64,000 nucleotides of DNA from Candidatus Thiodiazotropha sp. (ex Epidulcina cf. delphinae) (GCA_025656455.1 JAHXHS010000001.1:62001-126000), one strand, 5' to 3'. Shown: positions 19,274 through 28,406, counted from the first letter of the stretch. Numbers and translations: made by a program. Notes: generated by a model from the letters alone, not told the origin.

Positions 19274-22200
19274 CTACGCCTCTCCGTTGTCCTCGCCACC
19301 CGCCTTCGCCTTTGAGTGGGACTCGGCAGCAAGGCGCGGTCGGAGGTCAAGCACCTTGACCGCAAGCCGCAGGCAACCGCCTAAATCGTTGACGATGCGA
19401 GTGGCCTCCGTCTCAAGCATGGCCCGCAGCCCCTCAATGTCGAGCCTCTCAGCGGTTTCCGGATGCTTCCAGATGCGGAGGCCGCTGGCGACAGTCACGA
19501 GAAGACAGCCCGAGCGGCAGCTTTCTGCGGCCATGTATTTGGTGACGAGCTGTCTTTTTATTGTGTCTCGCAGGACTTTACCTGACCAACACTCTCCAAT
19601 TTTAAGTTCTATCGTTGCTTCCTGACACGAAGACGCCACACGCAGCCGTATGTCCGTCTCCTTCTCATCAGCGGTGACCGCCTCCTGGTCGACCGTGTAG
19701 ACGTGGTTGGACGCGTAGTGCAATTGGAGCGCGATTTGCTGTCGCATCATCTTCTCATCTTTGATATTGGCCCAAGCCGCACGCGGTGAGATATCTTGGA
19801 GCAACAAATCGTCGAGGTCATCGAGCCGGTCGACCAGCATCGAGAACATGTCGTTTCGGGTCGTCGGCGGCGCTTCACCGTAGCGGTCGAATATGGCTAC
19901 CTCAGACTCGGTAAAAACGGCGCCGTCGGCATCTTCGGCCGCCTTTTCACGGGCACTCCGAGTGAGCCAGTCGCGAAAGTGGGCAAACAGCGGATCGTCG
20001 ACCATCTCAAGCTTAACCGCCCAAGCTTCCGTGCCCTTGGTGTCGAGAATCTCGCTGAGCAGAGCATCCCTTCCTTCCTGCGCTCTGTCGCGGGGGCCTG
20101 GCGAATAGATCTCTTCGTGTGTGATGTCGTCGGAGGGGCGTACATACCGATAAACAAGCTGGACTAGGCGCAGAAGTAGTGCTGGAGTGAAACCGGGCCC
20201 CCGCAAGTCAACGAGCAGATTGCTGGCGCGGTCGCCGAACATGTGACCGAATACATCGACGGCCAAGCCTGTCGCCGCAGGCTCAAGCGGCGCCAACAGA
20301 CTTTCGAGGGCGTCGGTCCCTGTGGCTGGGTCGAGACGCATGAGTATCATTAGCCAAGTTAGCATGAATGGCCCGTCGTTAGCTGCCTTCAGCTTGTCCT
20401 CAGCCATGAATACAATGTGACGTCGCCTTTCTTCGTCACCAAGCGTGATAAGGATTTCGAGCACGCGCTCAAGCCGCCCGACCGCAGCCGTTTCATCTTC
20501 GTTTTTGCGCAAATTGTCGGTATGAGCATCAAGCCAGGCATGAAGGCGCAACAGGAATAGTCGTTTAACGGTGTCCGGTGCATAGCTTATATCTTGAAGC
20601 ACCATGCCAAAGGAAGGCGTGGTAGTAATCTCGTCGAGTTCAGCGGTCAATTCAGGTCCGAGTGTCCGCTCAACCGCGTCCGGATGCTCACGGGCGAGCA
20701 CTTCGAGCCACACGGGAAAGCCGTTCAACTCGATCGGCGCATAGCGCGCCGCCAGTTCGGCTTCTTCAACCGATAGCTTGCGCGCCCAGTCGGAATCCTC
20801 GGCCTCGGCAGCAATCGCGGCCAGCCCAAGCTGCCAACGAATGAGGAACCTTCCCCGTTCGTTAGCAGGCCTCTCATAGCGAAGCGTAGGACGATCGTTG
20901 CGCCAGATTGACCGCATGCTGGCGCGTAGTCGGACGGCTACTTCTTTACCGAAATACTGCTCGATAAAGCGGCGATTCCAACCGGATGCGCGGCTTTCGT
21001 CACCCGAGCGCTTCATGGCCTGCCAGAGGTTCCAAACGGTGTTATCTTCGCGGCCGGTGTTAAAGACAGTATCGGGATCTTCGGATACCTCCCGCCAGAA
21101 CGCTACCCAGCCCGCATGTTCCTTCGCTTTACGCCTCTTGACAGTATTGCGTCGCCGTTCGATCTGGGCTTCGTGCTTAGCTATCTTGGGATCGACCTCC
21201 TTTGGCGAGAGACGGTGTTCGATCAGTGCGATCAACTTGGGCTCATCGGTCACAGACGGCTTAAGGCCTTCGACATAATCCTGCGAATTGCTGACACCCT
21301 CCAATAGACCGCACATCAAGGCATAGAGCATCATCATCCGCTCCGGTAGCGCACGCTCGGGATCAGCCAGGATGCGCTGTACCCAGATGCCGTCCTGCGT
21401 ATCATTGAGAGTGAGCGGGCCGTGGTACGAAGCACGGAATAGTCGCTTCCAGGGATCGACCTGAGGATGCAGACTTTCAATGAAGGCATCTTCCGCCCAA
21501 AAGGTCGCCTCGCGCAGCGGCGGCATCAGTTCAGCAAGCGCCTTGCGCAAATTCTGCAGAGGGTCATCGTGGGTGTGGTGATCGTGTTTGAGGCGTAACG
21601 CGATCACCGAAGAATGCAGTACCTCGGCGTCCGTCTCGCCTGCCTGGATCAGCCTGAGGCAGACCGCAGCAAGCGCAGAAACGAGGTACGTGCGTTTGCT
21701 GACAAGATGGGGCGGTTCCTTCTCCCATACAAGGTCCTCGATGACCAAATCGGTCATGCCCGCAAGCAACGCTTCCAGATAGCCCGGAGCGAACTCGAAG
21801 GCGGTGATATTACGCGGCAGCACCCATTCGAACTGGTCGATGAATTTCGCAGACTTCTGGATGCGTTTGAGAACCTCGCAGAGCCTGTCAGGCGCAATGT
21901 GCTGCGGGAACACGCGGACGATTGCCCCGCCTACCAACGAATCAGGCCACAGCGCCGGAGCATCCACCATCGACAGTGTGAGTACATCTACCCGCGGATC
22001 ATTGAGGCGGACCAGCGCTTCAATCGCATCGAGGCGCTCACCTTCGGTCGCCGTGCCGTCAGTCGCGACGTCATGGGCAGCATCCGCGCATACGGGCATC
22101 GGTCCCGTGCCGATGAGTTCGAGCAGCAGCTTGCGGACCTCGTGGTTCTCGATGCCTGTCTGCCACAAATCCAACACGGAGTTCGCCAAGTCGGGTGAGG

Positions 22201-23662
22201 CGAAACGATGTACCTGGATCCGTGGAACGTACAGCCCGCGCGACCCACCCTGGCCGTATAGCCGCACATAGGAGCGCAACGCTTCCTTGCGTTGCGTGGG
22301 CGGGAGTGATTCCGGATCGGCGTGGTCAAGTAGCAGGTCAGGCTCGCGGTCGCGAACCTCGGAAAAGATGCTTGGCTGCGATGCCGCGAGCCAGGCGGCG
22401 ACCGGGCGCATTGTCGGCCGGACGACCTTGATGCCCTGCGGAGTCTCTGCAAACAATAGCCTCTTCAACGCCTTGATCGGCATACCCCGGCCTAAGAGAT
22501 CATCGAGATTCTGTGCCGCGAGGAACTCCACCACAGAGCGATTATGGAACCGGACACGGCCATAGCTCGCGAACCCAAATATGGCGCGCTCGAGCAAGGT
22601 TTTGCGTTCATCAGGAGCCCAGTCATGCAGGACTTTTTCAGGGTCGAGCGCGGTCCCTGGCTCCCCGCCCAGGTCCGCCTCCACACTGAGGCGGAGGGTC
22701 AGCTTGCGGGTAAGCAGTACAGCGAGCGCAAGTCGGCACGCACCCTCTAACGCCTTGTCGGGTGACAACTGCGCCCGTTCACGCCGGTCGGCTCGTGGCT
22801 TGAGCTTGACGCGGATGTTGTGCGCCACCTGCTCACGGTGTGTGCTGATACGGTGATGATCGCGCCAGTCCGCGCAAAGTTCAATGAGATCCTGCGGGCG
22901 GCGTGCGAAATCCTCGGCGTTGCGCGCGCGTATATCGGCCAGCAGTGCATCCGCATCGTCGATACCTTCGATTACCGCCATCTCACGGATCTGCTCATCA
23001 GACAAGGGCATCAAGGCGACGTTGCGCCACACGGGCGTGGCTCCCTGCTCCTCCTGGCCGGACCCTTTCTGCTGGCGGCCCATCGCGATATCGGCAAAGA
23101 CGTCACCGCTCACGATCAGTTCCACCGAATCGGGCACCGGCAAATACTGTTGGATGAGCTGCTGATCGATTGCGATCGGGCGCGTCGTTATAACGATCCG
23201 CACGCGGCCGAGCTGACCGGCAATGGCCTTGTTCAAACGCTTGAGCGCGATCTCGAACGAACCAAGAGTGAGCTTGAGTTCATCGATCGAGTCGAGAAAG
23301 AAGGTGGCAACCTCAGCCTGCGCTGCCAACCATGCCTCGAGTCTTGCTTCCTCATCTGCCGACAGCAGATCCCGCAGATTGTTGGTCGCGAGCTGAGCTA
23401 AGTCGAGATAGAAGGCAGACTCATCCTTGTTCCACAGCGCCTGCTGCTGGTTGCGACATTCATAGGTCTTTCCAGCACCGGCTTCTGAGATGATGAGGAC
23501 GCGCTTCGATTCGAGCAATTTGTCCCAGTCGAAAGCACCCGACCAGCCCATCCGGACTAGCGTCGCCGCCCGCTCAACGTCGTTGATCTCGTCCTGGGAT
23601 AGATCGTGGAAGGTACGCTGAACGTTAGGCTCGGGCTCGCTTGATGAGTCTATTGGCGACAT
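19274..23662 (-). CDS. STAND/NACHT-like NTPase with C-terminal PD-(D/E)XK-like nuclease (putative defence protein)
   Basis: The 1462-residue protein begins with a P-loop NTPase: Walker A SEAGAGKT with K65, Walker B FFLDSIDE at 121-128 and a sensor-like VITTRP at 157-162. A winged-helix-like segment follows, with RFHNRSVVEFLAAQNL near residue 370, which resembles the F-H-x-S-x-x-E-(F/Y)-x-A-A signature of NACHT/STAND proteins. A long helical region, probably HEAT-like repeats, fills the middle. Near the C-terminus D1337, E1352-x-K1354 and Q1371 with Y1376 form a plausible PD-(D/E)XK active site, with the surrounding strand pattern DIRLRV / ATIELKIG. Proteins of this class sense phage components and then trigger an effector. 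Here the nuclease would be C-terminal, whereas the nuclease is N-terminal in Avs proteins as I know them. Two toxin-antitoxin pairs lie next door and the gene is GC-rich by eye, suggesting a transferred defence island. The antiviral function is inferred. Confidence 0.7.
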   Translation of the reverse strand: MSPIDSSSEPEPNVQRTFHDLSQDEINDVERAATLVRMGWSGAFDWDKLLESKRVLIISEAGAGKTYECRNQQQALWNKDESAFYLDLAQLATNNLRDLLSADEEARLEAWLAAQAEVATFFLDSIDELKLTLGSFEIALKRLNKAIAGQLGRVRIVITTRPIAIDQQLIQQYLPVPDSVELIVSGDVFADIAMGRQQKGSGQEEQGATPVWRNVALMPLSDEQIREMAVIEGIDDADALLADIRARNAEDFARRPQDLIELCADWRDHHRISTHREQVAHNIRVKLKPRADRRERAQLSPDKALEGACRLALAVLLTRKLTLRLSVEADLGGEPGTALDPEKVLHDWAPDERKTLLERAIFGFASYGRVRFHNRSVVEFLAAQNLDDLLGRGMPIKALKRLLFAETPQGIKVVRPTMRPVAAWLAASQPSIFSEVRDREPDLLLDHADPESLPPTQRKEALRSYVRLYGQGGSRGLYVPRIQVHRFASPDLANSVLDLWQTGIENHEVRKLLLELIGTGPMPVCADAAHDVATDGTATEGERLDAIEALVRLNDPRVDVLTLSMVDAPALWPDSLVGGAIVRVFPQHIAPDRLCEVLKRIQKSAKFIDQFEWVLPRNITAFEFAPGYLEALLAGMTDLVIEDLVWEKEPPHLVSKRTYLVSALAAVCLRLIQAGETDAEVLHSSVIALRLKHDHHTHDDPLQNLRKALAELMPPLREATFWAEDAFIESLHPQVDPWKRLFRASYHGPLTLNDTQDGIWVQRILADPERALPERMMMLYALMCGLLEGVSNSQDYVEGLKPSVTDEPKLIALIEHRLSPKEVDPKIAKHEAQIERRRNTVKRRKAKEHAGWVAFWREVSEDPDTVFNTGREDNTVWNLWQAMKRSGDESRASGWNRRFIEQYFGKEVAVRLRASMRSIWRNDRPTLRYERPANERGRFLIRWQLGLAAIAAEAEDSDWARKLSVEEAELAARYAPIELNGFPVWLEVLAREHPDAVERTLGPELTAELDEITTTPSFGMVLQDISYAPDTVKRLFLLRLHAWLDAHTDNLRKNEDETAAVGRLERVLEILITLGDEERRRHIVFMAEDKLKAANDGPFMLTWLMILMRLDPATGTDALESLLAPLEPAATGLAVDVFGHMFGDRASNLLVDLRGPGFTPALLLRLVQLVYRYVRPSDDITHEEIYSPGPRDRAQEGRDALLSEILDTKGTEAWAVKLEMVDDPLFAHFRDWLTRSAREKAAEDADGAVFTESEVAIFDRYGEAPPTTRNDMFSMLVDRLDDLDDLLLQDISPRAAWANIKDEKMMRQQIALQLHYASNHVYTVDQEAVTADEKETDIRLRVASSCQEATIELKIGECWSGKVLRDTIKRQLVTKYMAAESCRSGCLLVTVASGLRIWKHPETAERLDIEGLRAMLETEATRIVNDLGGCLRLAVKVLDLRPRLAAESHSKAKAGGEDNGEA

Positions 23663-23858
23663 ACGATGGCGATGAAGAATTGAGAAAGGCTATAACCCGT
23701 TTTTCTTGTATGAATCTGTCACATGCTTCCTACTTCCGGAAGAGGTCGTTACTCGACATACGCACAGCAGCATACGCTATCTAACACACCGTTTTCTAGA
23801 TTAATACCGTTTCGTCTCAGCTCGCTCTGGGCAGTGATCTGGACAATCTGCCGCAAGC

Positions 23859-23886
23859 GCCATATTATATGACCGCATAATATGGC
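23859..23886. promoter_or_regulatory. Operator-like palindrome of the first Xre-RES pair
   Basis: GCCATATTAT at 23859-23868 and ATAATATGGC at 23877-23886 form a perfect 10-bp inverted repeat with an 8-bp spacer, ending 14 bp before the antitoxin start. The Xre-type antitoxin presumably binds it to repress its own operon. Confidence 0.65.
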
Positions 23887-23900
23887 ATTAGGAGTGGCAT

Positions 23901-24260
23901 ATGAACAGGTTAACAGCGCATTTGATTGATGATGCCGGGTTTATCAGCCCACGCGCCGTGGCGGATGAATTTCATACCACCGTGAAAGAAGTTGCCGTCT
24001 TGACCGGCCTCTCGCCTGATACCGTTGCCAAGCAAAGTCGGTTTCGCTCTAAGGCCTCCCAACAGAGATTGCGGGATATCGTGATGATCCTAAATCGCGC
24101 CCTGCCATGGTGTGGCACACCCATGCAGGCTTATGCCTGGTTCCGCTCAGAACCCATCCCCAGCTTTGGCGACCTGACCGCTGAAGAACTGGTTAAACGA
24201 GGCATGGCTGAAGCGGTAAAGGAGTATATCGGGCGTATCGCGGAAGGCGGATACGCCTAG
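23901..24260 (+). CDS. Xre/MbcA/ParS-type antitoxin
   Basis: The 119-residue protein has an N-terminal helix-turn-helix-like region (FHTTVKEVAVLTGLSPDTV) and a C-terminal toxin-binding domain (about residues 60-115, with ALPWCGTPMQAYAWFRSEPIPSFG and LTAEELVKRGM) of the DUF2384 family. It should bind and neutralise the RES-domain toxin encoded immediately downstream. The stop codon overlaps the toxin's GTG start by one base (TAGTG). A perfect palindrome just upstream is the likely self-repression site. GGAG precedes the ATG. Confidence 0.85.
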   Translation: MNRLTAHLIDDAGFISPRAVADEFHTTVKEVAVLTGLSPDTVAKQSRFRSKASQQRLRDIVMILNRALPWCGTPMQAYAWFRSEPIPSFGDLTAEELVKRGMAEAVKEYIGRIAEGGYA

Positions 24261-24772
24261 TGCAATACAAGGGACTTGCCTATCGTGCCCACAACCCCTA
24301 CTGGTCCTTCTCCCCGGTTTCCGGCGAGGGCGCCAAGTTGCGTGGCGGTAGGTTTAATCCGAAAGGCATCCCAGCGTTATATCTCTCACTGACAACACCA
24401 ACCGCTTTGGTAGAGTATAACCAGGGTTTTCCTCACAGACCCCAGCCCGTCACACTCTGTGCCTATGAGATAGACTGCGATGACCTCCTAAACTTAGAGG
24501 ATAGTGATCAACGCGACATTGCAGGTATTTCACGAGCAGAAATGGCATGCGCCTGGGAATTGATGCTGGCAATGAAGCAAACACCTCCCACTTGGCTCAT
24601 GGCTGAACGTCTAATCACCGCCGGCATCGCGGGCATTATTGTGCCGTCTTATGCCAAAAACACGCCCCCTGGCGGACAGAATATCGTTTTTTGGGATTGG
24701 GATGATCGCCCTCCTCACCAAGTCAAGTTAATTGATGACGAAAACCGACTTCCCAAAAACCAAGACTCGTGA
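24260..24772 (+). CDS. RES-domain toxin
   Basis: RES toxins degrade cellular NAD+. The 170-residue protein shows the family residues R9 (LAYRAHNP), R31 in GGRFNPKG, Y41 with S43 (ALYLS), E52 (ALVEY) and S130 (IIVPS), in the expected order. It uses a GTG start that overlaps the antitoxin stop, so the toxin is translated only after the antitoxin. It differs clearly from the second RES protein at 25689, so the two are not a recent duplication. The reaction is taken from the family; this protein's own activity is inferred. Confidence 0.85.
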   Translation: MQYKGLAYRAHNPYWSFSPVSGEGAKLRGGRFNPKGIPALYLSLTTPTALVEYNQGFPHRPQPVTLCAYEIDCDDLLNLEDSDQRDIAGISRAEMACAWELMLAMKQTPPTWLMAERLITAGIAGIIVPSYAKNTPPGGQNIVFWDWDDRPPHQVKLIDDENRLPKNQDS

Positions 24773-24816
24773 CAATAGTCTCTACTGAAAACTGAGCTTT
24801 CTCATTGTCCGAGTCG

Positions 24817-24982
24817 TTAGGGCTGCGGCAAAAATAAATGATCCCAAAATGCGCCGGATTATTGCTTGCCTTCTAGGCGTAGCGTAGGGCGCATAGCCGG
24901 GACTATGCAACCGAAGCTACAACAACGAAGGCAGGGAATAAGACAAGTAGTTTGGGATCATTTATTTTTGCCGCAGCCCTTA
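24817..24982. mobile_element. Inverted-repeat element, family E
   Basis: GGGCTGCGGCAAAAATAAAT and its inverse form the outer part of a 29-bp terminal inverted repeat. The ends are flanked by TTA on both sides, which includes the TA dinucleotide seen at the other families. Inside is one hairpin arm (GCCTTC...GAAGGC) whose loop carries the AGGCG...ACAACAACG core found in the other families. There is no coding capacity, so it resembles a MITE. It separates the two toxin-antitoxin pairs. Confidence 0.7.
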
Positions 24983-25046
24983 GGTTTGGGCGATGGGATG
25001 AATTCGTCGAGACAATGGGCACCGGAAACACCGGATGAACGATTAC

Positions 25047-25092
25047 AATGACATCTTATGCCATTTGGCGCTATATTTATGTCATGTGACAT
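25047..25092. promoter_or_regulatory. Operator-like repeats of the second Xre-RES pair
   Basis: ATGTCA-TG-TGACAT at 25079-25092 is a 6+6 inverted repeat ending 18 bp before the antitoxin ATG. A further TGACAT half site lies at 25049-25054. The motif is unrelated to the operator of the first pair, so the two pairs are probably regulated separately. Confidence 0.5.
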
Positions 25093-25110
25093 TACGTGAA
25101 GGTGGAGAAA

Positions 25111-25689
25111 ATGGCGAAGGCTAACGAGAAACCCGGGACCAAAAGGCCACGACGGAAAACCCAGCGCAGCGAAACATCAAAAGACTATGTCGTCGTCAGT
25201 GCGGTCAAACATGGTTTGCGTGAGGCGCCGACGGGGCATTACGTGGATGTCACCCGCCATCCAACTGACGTTTCCACCGACGCACGCATCAGCCGGCATT
25301 TGACCGGACGCATCGTGAAATCCGAGAAACTTATCGGCCTGGTGCGTGGCGGTTTGCCGGTGTTCAGTGTGGAGCGTGTCAGACAAGGGCTGGGTATCGA
25401 AAGCACCGAGTCAATGCTCTCAATCGTGGGCATGTCTCCGCGGACCTATGCCCGGCGCAAGAAACTGAAGCAAGCGCTCACGCCCTTGGAGTCAGACCGG
25501 CTCTATCGTTTGGCAAAGATCGAATCCCTTGCCGAGACCGTGTTCGGTGAGCAGGCTGCGGCCAATGACTGGCTGCAGAGCCCCAATCGCGCCCTGGGCG
25601 CCAGACCACTCGACCTGCTCGACACCGAGGCCGGCACCGAGCAGGTGGAACGGGTTCTCGCCCGCATTGAACACGGCGTCTACAGTTAG
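25111..25689 (+). CDS. Xre/DUF2384 antitoxin (second pair)
   Basis: The 192-residue protein has a basic N-terminal tail (about 20 residues), an Xre-like region (SMLSIVGMSPRTYARRKKL) and the typical DUF2384 ending (ETVFGEQAAANDWLQSPN followed by ALGARPLDLL), which contacts the RES toxin. ATG at 25111 is chosen over GTG at 25096 because GGTGGAG lies five bases upstream. The stop overlaps the toxin's GTG start by one base, exactly as in the first pair. The N-terminal extension is longer than in the first antitoxin and could mediate extra DNA or protein contacts. Confidence 0.88.
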   Translation: MAKANEKPGTKRPRRKTQRSETSKDYVVVSAVKHGLREAPTGHYVDVTRHPTDVSTDARISRHLTGRIVKSEKLIGLVRGGLPVFSVERVRQGLGIESTESMLSIVGMSPRTYARRKKLKQALTPLESDRLYRLAKIESLAETVFGEQAAANDWLQSPNRALGARPLDLLDTEAGTEQVERVLARIEHGVYS

Positions 25690-26150
25690 TGCGGGTTTGG
25701 CGCCTGTGCACAAAACGCCATGCCGATACGGCATTTAGCGGCATCGGCAACCGGAAAGTCGGCAGTCGCTGGGTGCCGGCAGGTTATCTAGCGGTCTATG
25801 CCTCCGAGCGCATCTCGCTGGCGGTGCTTGAGACGTTAGTACCTATTGACCCCCGGCATTTTCGAAATAACTTCGTACTGCTTCCGGCTGATATCCCCGA
25901 TGCGCTCACCCTGGAGGGTGTTGAGATTGATTCCTTGCCTGATCACTGGCGGGACGCCTATGAGGACAGCCATCTGCAGGCGGTTGGGCGTGATTGGATT
26001 GAGCGCGGGGACAGCGCTGTGCTGGTCGTACCCTCAGCTGTCGTACCGGAAGAACGAAATTTCATCCTCAATCCACAACACCCGGATTTCGTCAAAATTG
26101 AAATTGGCGATGCCGAACCGTTTGCATTCGACGGGCGACTTGTTCCCTAA
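25689..26150 (+). CDS. RES-domain toxin (second pair)
   Basis: The 153-residue protein belongs to the shorter RES subfamily. It has R5 (MRVWRLC), R27 (GSRWVPAG), Y37 with S39 (VYAS), E48 (AVLETL) and the family ending NFILNPQHPDF. Where most relatives read GGRWN, it reads GSRWVP. Translation starts at GTG overlapping the antitoxin stop. NAD+ phosphorylase activity is the known role of relatives and is inferred here. Confidence 0.87.
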   Translation: MRVWRLCTKRHADTAFSGIGNRKVGSRWVPAGYLAVYASERISLAVLETLVPIDPRHFRNNFVLLPADIPDALTLEGVEIDSLPDHWRDAYEDSHLQAVGRDWIERGDSAVLVVPSAVVPEERNFILNPQHPDFVKIEIGDAEPFAFDGRLVP

Positions 26151-26315
26151 CTTGTATGGAAACCGTCACAAGGTCTTGATGACCGCTGCCTTAGCTCAGG
26201 CTCTGGCAGGGGTAAACCGTTATTGTTTCATCACGGCTGTTTCACCGTAATGTCACATAGCTGCGCAACCTGACCTACGACTCCTGGGGTTGGCACTCTG
26301 GGGACGATTTCGCTA

Positions 26316-26852
26316 TCAGACCCCATACAGCGATTCGCGGAGAAAGCGCATAAAGTATCTCATCACCTGTCGGGGAATGGCGTTCTCGGCAAACAGGTGA
26401 AGCTCGTGAATCTTGTCCGTCATTTGGTGGTCGTTCAGGGCCTGCGCCCTTTCGATGGTTTGGTGTACGGCCTGGTCGAAAATCAGCCCGCCACGATGCT
26501 TTACCACGCTGTAGACGGCCATCAATGCAATCTGTTCTTCCAATCCCATCTTGCATTGATTATCGAGTATTGTCAGCATCACCGCCGTAACACAATCAAC
26601 CTGGAGAGGATCGAGGGATACGGTTTCAGCCCAAACAGCAGCCGGATGTGGTGCATCAAATACTGTTTTTGCGTTTTTAAATGACATGACATTCACCCAC
26701 GCCAAGCTCGCAACGCACGCCAAGAAAACAAGGTCTGTAGATCCTTTGCGGGCCTTGTGAGAATTTTTGTATTTGCCCCTGAACTCAATTTTGGGCATGC
26801 TTGAAGCCCTGAACACGACATATTTGATTGCCGGGTTAATAATAATACCCAT
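26316..26852 (-). CDS. Hypothetical helical protein
   Basis: The longest frame gives 178 residues, but its first codons overlap a family A half repeat at 26821-26842. A later start at 26798 or at 26687 (MSFKNAKTVF, 123 residues) is therefore more likely. The C-terminal 120 residues are helical and soluble, with no recognised domain. Local context is the edge of the toxin-antitoxin island and a divergent hemerythrin gene. Confidence 0.4.
   Translation of the reverse strand: MGIIINPAIKYVVFRASSMPKIEFRGKYKNSHKARKGSTDLVFLACVASLAWVNVMSFKNAKTVFDAPHPAAVWAETVSLDPLQVDCVTAVMLTILDNQCKMGLEEQIALMAVYSVVKHRGGLIFDQAVHQTIERAQALNDHQMTDKIHELHLFAENAIPRQVMRYFMRFLRESLYGV
26821..26842. repeat. Half of a family A element
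   Basis: TATTTGATTGCCGGGTTAAT and the next two bases match the right end of family A elements (compare 37969-37989). No left end is visible nearby, so this is a remnant. Confidence 0.5.
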
Positions 26853-26878
26853 CTTTGGAATTGAGGAACAGCATCCCC

Positions 26879-27286
26879 ATGCCGAAACTTATCAAGGCCT
26901 TCGATAGACGTTACCGGCTGGGCATCGAGAAACTCGATGAAGAACATCGCAAGTTTGTCGAACTGGTGAACCGGCTGGAATCCTCCGAGAATGCGGTGTT
27001 CATCGAACTCTTTCCGCAACTGGTCAATCACATTCAACAGCACTTTCTGACCGAAAATGCCTTGATGGCGGAGAGTGGCTATTCCGCTATTCATGAGCAT
27101 ATCGATGAACACCAGCGAGTGCTGGACGAACTCAATCGCATTGGCGAAAAGGTCTCGCTCGGCTCGGTATCGATGGGGCGCACCTATGTAACCGATCACC
27201 TGCCGAACTGGTTTGAGCACCATGCCGAGACCATGGACAGCGCCCTGGCCTCCCATCTCAAATCCCGTGGGTTTGCGCTCGCCTGA
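26879..27286 (+). CDS. Bacteriohemerythrin-like diiron protein
   Basis: The 135-residue protein shows the complete set of hemerythrin iron ligands: H23 in LDEEHRKF, H55 and E59 in HFLTEN, H74 and H78 in HIDEH, and H115 and D120 near the end. The fold is a four-helix bundle that binds O2 at a diiron site. In bacteria such proteins store, deliver or sense oxygen. ATG at 26879 fits the family start and GAGGAA lies upstream. Its 3' end overlaps that of the convergent acetyltransferase gene by 29 bp. Confidence 0.9.
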   Translation: MPKLIKAFDRRYRLGIEKLDEEHRKFVELVNRLESSENAVFIELFPQLVNHIQQHFLTENALMAESGYSAIHEHIDEHQRVLDELNRIGEKVSLGSVSMGRTYVTDHLPNWFEHHAETMDSALASHLKSRGFALA

Positions 27287-27722
27287 GTACCATTAAATTC
27301 GTCTCAGACCAGCCGTTGCGATGGTAGAAATCGAGCGCCGGCCGATTGCCGCGATCCGCCGCCAACTGCAACCGGGACAATCCCTGACTATCGCTCCATT
27401 GTTGCAGATGATCGAGAAGCCTACGGCCCACCCCCTTCCCTCTGTGGGCACGATCCACCGCCACATCCTCGACCCAACCCACTAGACCGCCTTCTCCGGT
27501 GGAGACGACGATCTGCAGCGTCGCCATGGCAATCACTTCTCCTGCCGTCTCAGCAATGAAGGCCTGAGCCCGATCTGACTGCAGCAGCATCTCCAGTCCC
27601 GCGCGTTGTTTGATAAGATCGACCTCGAAATCCTGCTCAATAGCGAAGAGCTGGGACAACAGATCCGACATCCGCCCCATATCAGCGGGCCTGGCGTCAC
27701 GAAATGTATATTTTGAATGCAT
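27258..27722 (-). CDS. GNAT-family N-acetyltransferase
   Basis: The 154-residue protein has the GNAT acetyl-CoA-binding motif in VEDVAVDRAHRGKGVGRRLL (R-x-x-G-x-G), a preceding beta strand and the C-terminal ALDFYHRNGW motif. The substrate cannot be read from the sequence. It is encoded convergently with the hemerythrin gene and overlaps its end. Confidence 0.88.
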   Translation of the reverse strand: MHSKYTFRDARPADMGRMSDLLSQLFAIEQDFEVDLIKQRAGLEMLLQSDRAQAFIAETAGEVIAMATLQIVVSTGEGGLVGWVEDVAVDRAHRGKGVGRRLLDHLQQWSDSQGLSRLQLAADRGNRPALDFYHRNGWSETNLMVLRRAQTHGI

Positions 27723-27802
27723 TGATTTCCGTCATCGGTAGAAACGTTAATTGGCCGCTAATGAACGCCAATCATCGCAAATTCAACGCGAATGGTTTCA
27801 CC

Positions 27803-27875
27803 ATCAATCCGAAGCTTTGAGAAATTTGCAATCTTTCGCAGTGACTGGCGTCCATTGCGTTTCTCTGCATGCCTT
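27803..27875. repeat. Dispersed repeat G, copy 3
   Basis: TCAATCCGAA-N4-TTGAGAAATTTGC recurs here as at 8761, followed by ATTGCGTTTCTCTGCATGCC, which resembles part of the repeat at 18197. It lies between genes. Confidence 0.5.
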
Positions 27876-27905
27876 GCCCCATAGAGGGCTGTTTCAGGAC
27901 GAAGA

Positions 27906-28406
27906 CTAATTGAGATCCAGGGCATGTCTGACTACACCCTCTTGATCGATAATTTCCAACCGGGTGTAATCGCCTATTTCCAGTTTCAGATGGAGGCATG
28001 GATAGGTGAGCACCTGCATCTGCGCCATGCCCGGGTCAGGCTTCCTCCACTCGACGACGACTCTCGCTGTGTCAGCGGAGATTTCAAGCTGCTCGGAGAG
28101 GAGTTTCAGGCCATAGCCACCGCTGGGCTGTTCACCCATATCGACCCTGACTACCCGGAACCGCCGCGGATCAATCTCGTCACTCTCGACCCTGACCGCC
28201 TTACCACCAATCCTGGCGCTATCCGCATGCTTTATGGAAGCGCCTGTAACCACCTTGGCCCCGGCAGACTGATTCACGCCACAGAGGTACCCCCCCTCCA
28301 ATTCAGTGACGGAGGATGCCAACGTATTGCAACCTGAGATCCCCATGACCATCGACGCCAGAACGATCCATTTCATCCATCTGTTGTGATTGAAGCGTCT
28401 CATCAT
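27906..28406 (-). CDS. PrcB-like lipoprotein
   Basis: The 166-residue protein has a lipoprotein signal ending GISGC, with the lipidated cysteine at C26. A C-terminal domain follows with the pattern of the PrcB family (VDMGEQPSGGYGLKLL, RVVVEWRKPDPGM, TYPCLHLKL). Its start overlaps the stop of the subtilase gene by four bases (ATGA), so the two are translationally coupled. In Treponema denticola, PrcB is a lipoprotein partner of the subtilisin-like protease dentilisin. The pairing here suggests an equivalent protease complex at the cell surface or in the periplasm. That comparison is inference. Confidence 0.75.
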   Translation of the reverse strand: MMRRFNHNRWMKWIVLASMVMGISGCNTLASSVTELEGGYLCGVNQSAGAKVVTGASIKHADSARIGGKAVRVESDEIDPRRFRVVRVDMGEQPSGGYGLKLLSEQLEISADTARVVVEWRKPDPGMAQMQVLTYPCLHLKLEIGDYTRLEIIDQEGVVRHALDLN

